This document shows, piece after piece, positions 57,122-64,000 of a DNA stretch of 64,000 nucleotides. The notes beneath the pieces were generated by a model, which saw nothing but the letters and a program-made list of their open reading frames with translations, did not search any database and was not told the DNA's origin. Source of the DNA: Trichobilharzia regenti (taxonomy: Eukaryota > Platyhelminthes > Trematoda > Strigeidida > Schistosomatidae); assembly GCA_944472135.2 (NCBI GenBank), contig OX235270.1:77013168-77077167 (forward strand). Reading direction: 5' to 3'. Position 1 is the first letter of the stretch. Each line of letters begins with the position of its first letter. The position numbers and the translations under genes are program-made.

Positions 57122-58065
57122 TTTTTTAATCACTCAGTGACAGACTGGCGAGAGTGAAGACACCAAAGATATTGAATCCAGTGGAAATAAAACTCAAAGA
57201 TGGTCTATGTATAAAATTAAAATCAAAGAGGAGCAATTTGCTAGAAATATGACTGTAGTTTATAGCAGTAACTGCCCAGTTATAATGTGTCATTAATTAT
57301 CGACTCATTGTTTGTGCGACGGCTAGGATGCTGCTCAGGCGCCCAGGCGGGAACAGGTGATTGTTCCAAGGGGTCACCCCTAAGCGTTTGACTTTAATTC
57401 TGATCAACAAGACAGTGGAGCTGCATTCCCATGATTGATAGTGACTGAAACAGGTTTATACGCCATTTGATCCATGTGGATTCTGGAACACATGTGCACC
57501 GTAGGTTTGGAATCAAAGTTTCTCAGCCCTACTAGGTAGACCTGGATTTCCACTTGTTCGGTTGTTAGCACAAGACGTTCACATTTTCCGTTTCACTTAT
57601 GTTAGGAACATCCACTCAGTGTGAAGGTAGTGAATAGTATTTTCTTGGCAGGGACTGTGAACTCCTGGTCAGATGAGAGAGAATGCATTTTGAAGGAAAG
57701 ACGAATGCCTACCCAACCTCATCCGTACCAGGTCGTTTGGAAACAAAAGTGTTATTCAAAAAACCACTTCCATCAAGTCTCTGAAACAAATAAACAGTGA
57801 TTACACATTAGCGTTAAAAATTTTAGTGGTGTTGATTATGATGAGACCTATAAATCTGATTTCCAATGAATACACTCCTGTCTTGTTATCTTTATCTTCA
57901 CTGGATATAACATCCTCATCTGTGCCGCCTGTAGTTGAAAGGATTACTTTATTATTATTTTACAACGCTTCTATCTTGCAAATCGTCACTCAGTGGAAAT
58001 TCTAATTTTTTTGCAAAGCAAAACACAGTACACATGTTTACACTGCTAACTTTATTCATTCTTAT
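57122..58065. other. Stretch without recognised gene
   Basis: Contains a GC-richer block at 57330-57430 (GCGCCCAGGCGGGAACAGG) that looks like part of a dispersed repeat, but it has no second copy in this window. Confidence 0.35.
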
Positions 58066-58380
58066 ATGATCAAAGATTCCAAAGATACTTGTATTCCAAA
58101 TAAAGAATGGTTCGGTATACCTCATGTCTTACATGGAAAATCTCTTCCACGGTCCTCACAAAGCAGTCAACCTTCATCCAAATCATCAAAGAGAGAGCAA
58201 CTCAATAGCAACACAATGAATTCAACCGCAAATATTACTGTTGAATGCTCTGAACAAATAAAACCTAAAGAACATTCCTGGTTAAGGGGAGTTACTATCC
58301 CCCGAAAATTTCCGCACATTGAACAACCACGATTCACTTGTTCTGCCCATGACTTTCTTCTTGAAAATGGATTTCGATGA
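58066..58380 (+). CDS. Unclassified ORF or exon, 104 aa
   Basis: Open from ATG 58066 to TGA 58380: MIKDSKDTCIPNKEWFGIPH, a Ser/Lys-rich SSQSSQPSSKSSKREQ linker, and HSWLRGVTIPRKFPHIEQPR then FTCSAHDFLLENGFR. Composition and low bias toward A/T at third positions differ from the neighbouring DNA and look protein-like. No domain recognised. GGCTCACGG|GTAAGC at 58430 could be a donor for a longer exon in another frame. It may be an exon of a gene that extends beyond what I can trace. Confidence 0.35.
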   Translation: MIKDSKDTCIPNKEWFGIPHVLHGKSLPRSSQSSQPSSKSSKREQLNSNTMNSTANITVECSEQIKPKEHSWLRGVTIPRKFPHIEQPRFTCSAHDFLLENGFR

Positions 58381-58595
58381 TTGTAAACAGACCAAACATC
58401 CTTCAACTACATAGCTATGTAACAGGCTCACGGGTAAGCTCTTGTCCGTTGTTACGTCCTCAACTTTTGTTATTCATCTCTTCTCCGTTGTCTGTAAACA
58501 AACTATCGACTGAAGTTTATTCACATGTGTTTAGATGTTCTGAACTAGCCGCTGATTTTCAAACTCGAATTTTAACCGTCCTACCACAGCTTTGA

Positions 58596-59444
58596 TACTT
58601 GAGCTTGATTTCTTAAGGTTGAACAAAGTCACTAGACACTGGCGGAAGTGGGAGTCATCTTCATGAAACATGTGATTATCTCCTGTCGACTGCAACAGTG
58701 GAAATAGTGATACCAATAGTTGGAGTCCTGCACTCTAAAGATTTTAAAAGGCAATGAATTTAAGAAGCTTTATTGAAACTGATTCCGGCTGGACATAAAG
58801 AGGAGTGAGAACTGCGTGAAAGTGAACTGACTCAAATTTTTCGTTTTATAGTGTTTTTGAGGAACGGTAGATGACAAGAAGGGAAGAAATTTAAACGGTT
58901 TGGGCAATATGTGGTCACTGTCTGTAATGTAGACTTAGAAGACGAGTTTCTGATAGATTCTGGTAGGTTAAAGGGTCTCCAGGATGAACAGGCAGCTTGA
59001 GGAGGAGTGGTTTAGATGCCCATGAGTTGCAGTAGGATTAACTACCATTCAACTCCAGTCATTTCGTTTTTTCTGGAATTGTGAAACCTATTTGTATTTC
59101 TATGTATTACAAATTGGCCTTACTTAGGATTTGAACTCTGGAAGTGTTTCGGCCAGAATAACGAAACTTGTTTAGTGTATGGAAATCAAAGGTAAATCCA
59201 TCAGCCTGGTGCGCATCATTAACCTTGTAAATTTAGAAAGAAAGGGACAAGCTCTGTTTTGATAAGATCATAGACTGACTGACTTGACTAATATACCGTT
59301 CAAGATTCATGGTGATTCTGAAGCTGTTTGAGTCTGAAAAGCATCAGATGTGTGGAGAGCTGAGGTGGTTTTCGGGTCTGGACGTAATCCCAACATAGCA
59401 ATGAGTTGTAAATTAAGATGAGTTACTGGCATCTGAGAATTGCT
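58596..59444. other. Stretch without recognised gene
   Basis: No coding or repeat signal seen. Confidence 0.35.
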
Positions 59445-59600
59445 ACATTTCTTGACCTGAAAGCAGCATTCAACTCTGTTGACTGTGTGGTGTGGTGGGA
59501 AGTGTAGAGATTGTTATCATACAAGCTGAATAGTGTACGATAGTTTAATTTCCACCAATTACTAAATAGAATTTTGAATGTAGTGCATGATTAAAGACGT
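59445..59600 (+). pseudogene. Short LINE RT remnant
   Basis: ATFLDLKAAFNSVDCVVWW (about 59442-59500) is RT motif A of the LINE type also seen at 54712-54975. The rest is destroyed by stops. Confidence 0.6.
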
Positions 59601-60742
59601 CCGAAACATATAATTCTCTCGTTTAATGCAGTAAACTGTCTGTCTATGTGACTTGCTTTGTATTCATCTATTGACAATTCTTTGCTTACACAACATATCG
59701 TCGTTGTGTTCATCTAAGGTTTATTAATGTACTTGATAGACTGTTTTTCAACTCAGTTTACTGATATGCAACAAGAGAGCGTTGTCGATGAAATAACTGA
59801 CATATTAATGTTCCATCTTCAACTTCGAATTATTTTCGTGTCGCGTTACCTTTAGAAGATGTGAACATCTCTACTCTAGAATCTGGTTTCATTCAGTAAA
59901 AATACTTTTGTATTACTTTGGTTGAAAGTTTGCGAAATAAACTCTGATAAGTTGATATATATATATAAAATTGAGGAGTTAGATGGAAGATGGATTAAAA
60001 TAGAGACTGATCATAGTGACATAGAATCAACTTGACATACATTTTCCTTTCTCATACCTAGTACGTTAGTATAGTGTATATATCGTGGATTCCATGCCAT
60101 GGATTATGAGAATTCGGATAGACTTGGAGTAGTAGTATTAGTAGATGGTGTGGTGGTGGTGGTGGGGAGAAGAATTGATGTTGTAGTGTTGTGACATTTT
60201 ATCCACTTAAATGGTCGAGATGTATGTGTTATGGGCGTCTGTGTAGTATGAATCACTATTATTATGCGACTGCATTTTATGTTAATACTGTTGTAGATGA
60301 CATCAAGTGTATTCTATGACAAGCTTTTGAGATCCTTTGTTTTCATTCATACAAAATAAGAATGGAATTTTGACTGTTTAACGTCAATTACCATCTATCT
60401 GTCTAACGGGTTGAAAATTGCTTACATGTCGTCTATAGATATCTGTCTACTATTTGCTTTTTCTAATTTTAGAGGAAACTGAACTGAACGCACAAATTTA
60501 CTTTAAAGTTTTACTGTGTAACAGAATCATGCTGAAAGTTAATCATTCTTGTTTGATAGTTATGAATGTGTTTCGTTTTCATGTAAGTTACACACCATAA
60601 TCAGTGTTTCGATTTACTGATTTCTTGTAGTAGATGACTTTATTCGATTTTTGAAAATTTCATTTTTCTAAAGCTTCCTTCCTTTCTAGGCACTTGAACA
60701 TTGTTGTGAAGTTTAGTATTCCATTGGTAGTTATTGAGTTTG

Positions 60743-60744
<2 letters not shown>
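59601..60744. other. Stretch without recognised gene
   Basis: A simple repeat (GTGGTGGTGGTGGTGG) lies at about 60147-60164. Otherwise nothing supported. Confidence 0.4.

Positions 60745-60776
<32 letters not shown>
60745..60776. repeat. (AT)n microsatellite
   Basis: About 16 AT repeats directly in front of the second SINE. The SINE may have inserted into it. Confidence 0.9.
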
Positions 60777-60779
<3 letters not shown>

Positions 60780-60950
60780 TCGGTGGCACAATGGTTATAA
60801 CTCTCACCGACCATGCACATGGTCCGGAGTTCGATCCCCTGCCGTCGCACACCGGATATCTATGGCCAGCCTGCAAAATTTGGGCTACCGATATCACATG
60901 CTGAAAATTCGATACTTGTACCAAAAATACGGCATGTAATCAAGCTATAA
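60777..60950 (+). mobile_element. tRNA-derived SINE, copy 2
   Basis: Matches 1412-1606 along head and body: A box TGGCACAATGG, B box region GAGTTCGATCCC, then the CGATATC...CTTGTACCAAAAATAC body, ending near CAAGCTATAATG. It differs from copy 1 by scattered substitutions and a few small deletions and lacks the long A-rich tail. Confidence 0.85.
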
Positions 60951-61740
60951 TGTATATGCTCAATTTCTTCTCTGAAAAGGTGTCTTTCTCGAATGATACA
61001 TCTGTAACACATAAGAATAAGGTTTCTGAAAAACAGTGATGTTTAACCTTTCTCATATGTGACTTCAAAACATGCAGTGTTCCGATTCTTTTTGAGGTAC
61101 GAGCAAATAATACGGGTCTGCATATTGCGAAGGCAATGTAGCACCGTAATACGTATAAGATTGTTCTTTTTTGAAGTGTAATATCATTTGTATTTGATGC
61201 ATCAACAATATCCTCATTGTTGTGCAGATGGACTATTTTCAAGTAGGGTGTTCAGTTTTGTGTTCGTTTAGTTGTACTGTGAACTTCAGATCATGCGGGT
61301 AGTGATTTTGACGTAATTCAAAGTGTCATTTCTATCGGTTTTTCAAGAGGATAACACTTAAGTGATCGAAATCCTAAATGATATTATGATCGGAAGTCAG
61401 TCTAAGTCAATAGCGAGCCTCATCGAATAATAGTGGTAATTCCAGTTTCTCCCATACACATCTGCATACTGTACAATAAGTAACGCAGTGTGCTGTTCCT
61501 ATTTCTGAATGAGGAAATGGCAGACTGACTATTCTTGTATGTTGGTCGTGCTATGGTAAGCAATAAGTCAGTGAAAAGCTCATCAATGGAAATAGTGCAA
61601 GATAACTCTCATGTGAAATTCCTTTTTATGTTTCACATAAGTTTACTTGCTCAGGTCCAACAGGTTTCTTTTCGTTGACTTCCGTTGTTATATGAGATGC
61701 TTAGAATTCGCTTCATTTAAACCGATTAGTTTGTGTAAAA

Positions 61741-61790
61741 CAGTACATCTCTGATGAGCTACTCTGAAACGTGCGTAACGACCATCTAAT
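61741..61790 (+). ncRNA. Degenerate hammerhead-ribozyme-like sequence
   Basis: CAGTACATCT, then CTGATGAG (61751-61758), a short GCTACTCT and GAAACGTGCG (61766-61775). The two catalytic core blocks are present in order, and the flanks resemble the layout of the schistosome satellite (Smα-type) hammerhead, GTACATC...CTGATGAG...GAAACGCGC. The stem II segment is too short to fold in the usual way, so it is probably inactive. No tRNA-like promoter was found next to it. Confidence 0.35.
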
Positions 61791-63144
61791 GTTTGCGTCA
61801 CCTCAAGATGAGCACATTCCAGAAGGCCAGGTAGTCATGGGACTCCGATTGAGGTTGGATTGATCATATCTCCACTCTTTGATAAGTTTGTGAACGTTGA
61901 CAATACACTCATGGTGTCAAACATTTGCTATATTTTAGGGAATAAAATTGGTATATGGTTATGGAAATGACTTTCGCACTAATCATTGTAAAGGTATTTT
62001 TTTATAAAGCCCTTTTATTGATTTTTAAAGTTGATCGCTTTATTATAGCTTAGTATGTCCGTGTATTCATTTGTAACGATGATTTACTATGCTTTCTTTT
62101 GTGTCTTTCGATGCGAAAACTCAATGATAGTTTAACTTTCGTGCATTCTGTTTTTGGAATTGATCAAATACACACACTTCGTAAAGCACCAATAATAATT
62201 GGCCGTCAAATTTCAGATCGCTCTCGGATGGATTCGAAGTTATTCTCTAAATTGACTATTAAACTTTGAATGGTACTGAAAAAGCGGGTTGCATTTGTCA
62301 TCATAATTTCCGTTTTTCACTGTATAGATTATTAATATTCTTAGTAGTATTGTATTATATTCGTAGTATTCAAATTTGGATTCAGTCGGAATTTGCTGTT
62401 GAAATTGTTCACACTTTTAGTTTATTTTGATAAAATATACATTTGTTATATTGAGTAAATCTTATGTCGTCTACTGGTGCAAAGTTATTCACTATCACGT
62501 TGTTAGTGTGTTGAAAGACTTCAGTAAACGAATGAATCCAGTGATAAGTTGGGATTATTAATTTTCACTTCAGTCATTGTCAGGAAATTAACGCCTGATT
62601 ATTAGGTTGGGTCCTACAGGTGAGCTGGTGAAGACTAAGGCCATCCATAATTCTAAGTAGTTCTCGTGTATACTTAATGCTGCTAGCCATATTTTCATGG
62701 CAATTCCATTGCTTTCCAATACTTACTAATATCCAGTGTCAGCGTGCTTATTTTTTGATTTTAGCAAGGACGTATTGGTCAAGGTAACATGATTTGACTT
62801 CAACGTCTGGCTTATTTAGGTGATAGAAGCGTTCTAGACGTGGACAAAGTATAGTCTTCTACAGGTCCTCCACGAATATTGGATTATGTTTTAGAAGCAA
62901 TGCAACATCACTGAATGTTAGTTTACACGTGGAGCGTAGACGGCTGGTCGAAGTATTTACAAGGTCAATGGACTTCCGAAGTGACTTACTGAGTTCAAAG
63001 AAAAATCCAGTGTTGGCAGTGTAGTCAGTTAGCTGCTGGTAGGTCCCACTTACAGGGATGTAAGATAAATTGTTGTAATTTCTTGAGAAGAACTTAGCAT
63101 CATTTAATATTACTGTATAACACCGTGTGATTTATCGAATTAAA

Positions 63145-63204
63145 ATCTTATCCATAATGGAGTTATACTCTACCATGGTGCCCAAGTTTTATACTTATAT
63201 CAGA
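63145..63204 (-). repeat. Inverted partner of the 57060-57121 block
   Basis: Reverse complement of the block at 57060-57121, about 90% identical by eye. Confidence 0.65.
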
Positions 63205-64000
63205 AACTTAGCATTGTAACTGGTTTCATCAATGTGGTGTTGGCGGATTTCATCTTGCAATTTTGCAAGATGATTAGTACAGGAAAATGTCATACGGGAG
63301 GTGTGTCAGGATAGATATTTTCTCATATGATAGATGTTATCAACTGTGTCAGTTCTGTGGAAAGCGGGATTGTGAAATAAAAGTACATCTATGTATTTCC
63401 CTACTTTCAGGATTGTTTATTTTAGGAGAAATATTTGTTTCCCATAAATGCACTTCGTTTGGCGTTTGTTTAGATGGACTTCAGAGCTCTAGGTGTGTGA
63501 ATTAAGTCCACTAATGAGGTTGTGTAATTCCGCATCATTGGAGGTAGTTAAGCCGACGTCTTCTGGTGGGAGGCTATGTGAGGATGTCGGAAGTGGTCAG
63601 AATGACGATCGAATTCAGCTTCTGGAGATGGCAGGCGTTCGCAAGTGGCTTTAATATAATCGCTCGAGATAGTGTGGATGAGTGATTGGAAAGTCTTAGT
63701 GCCAAAATGTCAGTGATTTCGTGCATGTTATGTGTGAGCAATATCGAGATTGTCAACAAAGAATCACAATGTTGGTTAGGAAACTTGTTTTTCAGTTGTT
63801 ATCCTGTATTCATCCGAAGGTGTGACCACTGGACCAGCAGTTTGTGAATGGATTTGATTGCGATTAATAACAGGAGGAAAGGGAAATATTCAAAGCTAGT
63901 TAGTTATGAAGTTGTGTGAATGCGATGAGATTTTTATGTGCAATAAACTGTGCTTTAAACATCATCGAGTCATCAATACTATGTGTCATGTCAGGTTGAT

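Larger units (their letters stand above)
60951..64000. other. AT-rich right flank without recognised gene
   Basis: Apart from the hammerhead-like segment at 61741-61790 and the inverted block at 63145-63204, no gene or element could be named. Open frames (63287-63505 plus, 63574-63759 minus) carry no motif and no fitting splice signals. Confidence 0.4.

Overview
The window looks like the nuclear genome of an invertebrate, most likely a digenean fluke of the schistosome group. The DNA is AT-rich. It carries BEL/Pao, Ty3/gypsy, RTE-type and CR1-type elements, a Penelope-like element (PLE) and tRNA-derived SINEs. The only convincing host gene is split by spliceosomal introns with GTAAGT/CAG borders. 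The species assignment is inferred from this element mix; nothing in the window proves it.

Layout. 1-18134 is a nest of transposons built on a decayed Ty3/gypsy element: protease at about 1640-2001, RT/RNase H at 10378-11555, integrase at 11618-11784 and 15265-15846, end of pol at 17538-17688, 3' LTR at 17757-18134. It has been opened by (i) a CR1-like LINE that itself holds a gag-only BEL/Pao element at 3982-7923, (ii) an RTE-type LINE on the minus strand at 11785-15264 with a 9-bp target duplication, and (iii) a Penelope-like element at about 15847-17530. 18135-24262 holds a second decayed CR1-like LINE on the plus strand, whose ORF1 is interrupted by a BEL solo LTR with an exact 5-bp target duplication.

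24621-45549 is the most striking part. It is a head-to-tail array of twelve nearly identical units of 1741-1754 bp. Each unit carries a TATA box, a perfect 9-bp hairpin, and two small exons (72 and 93 nt), both phase 0 and both open. Only after the twelfth unit does single-copy sequence follow, with exons at 45542-45825, 47693-47868 and 52275-52330 whose reading phases match across every junction. The simplest reading is a host gene of unknown function (226 residues if the last unit is used) whose promoter plus first coding exons have been amplified twelvefold. The unit boundary lies just inside the start of the third coding exon.

45830-52274 is intronic, with a SINE-like relic, an old LINE RT fragment and a 5'-truncated RTE copy inserted next to it. 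From 52700 to 64000 there are minus-strand gypsy and LINE relics, one possible small exon or ORF at 58066-58380, a second full SINE at 60777-60950, and a degenerate hammerhead-like sequence near 61751. The rest of the right flank shows nothing I can name.

Exon models, promoters and element ages are inferences from sequence alone. No transcript, alignment or database evidence was available.
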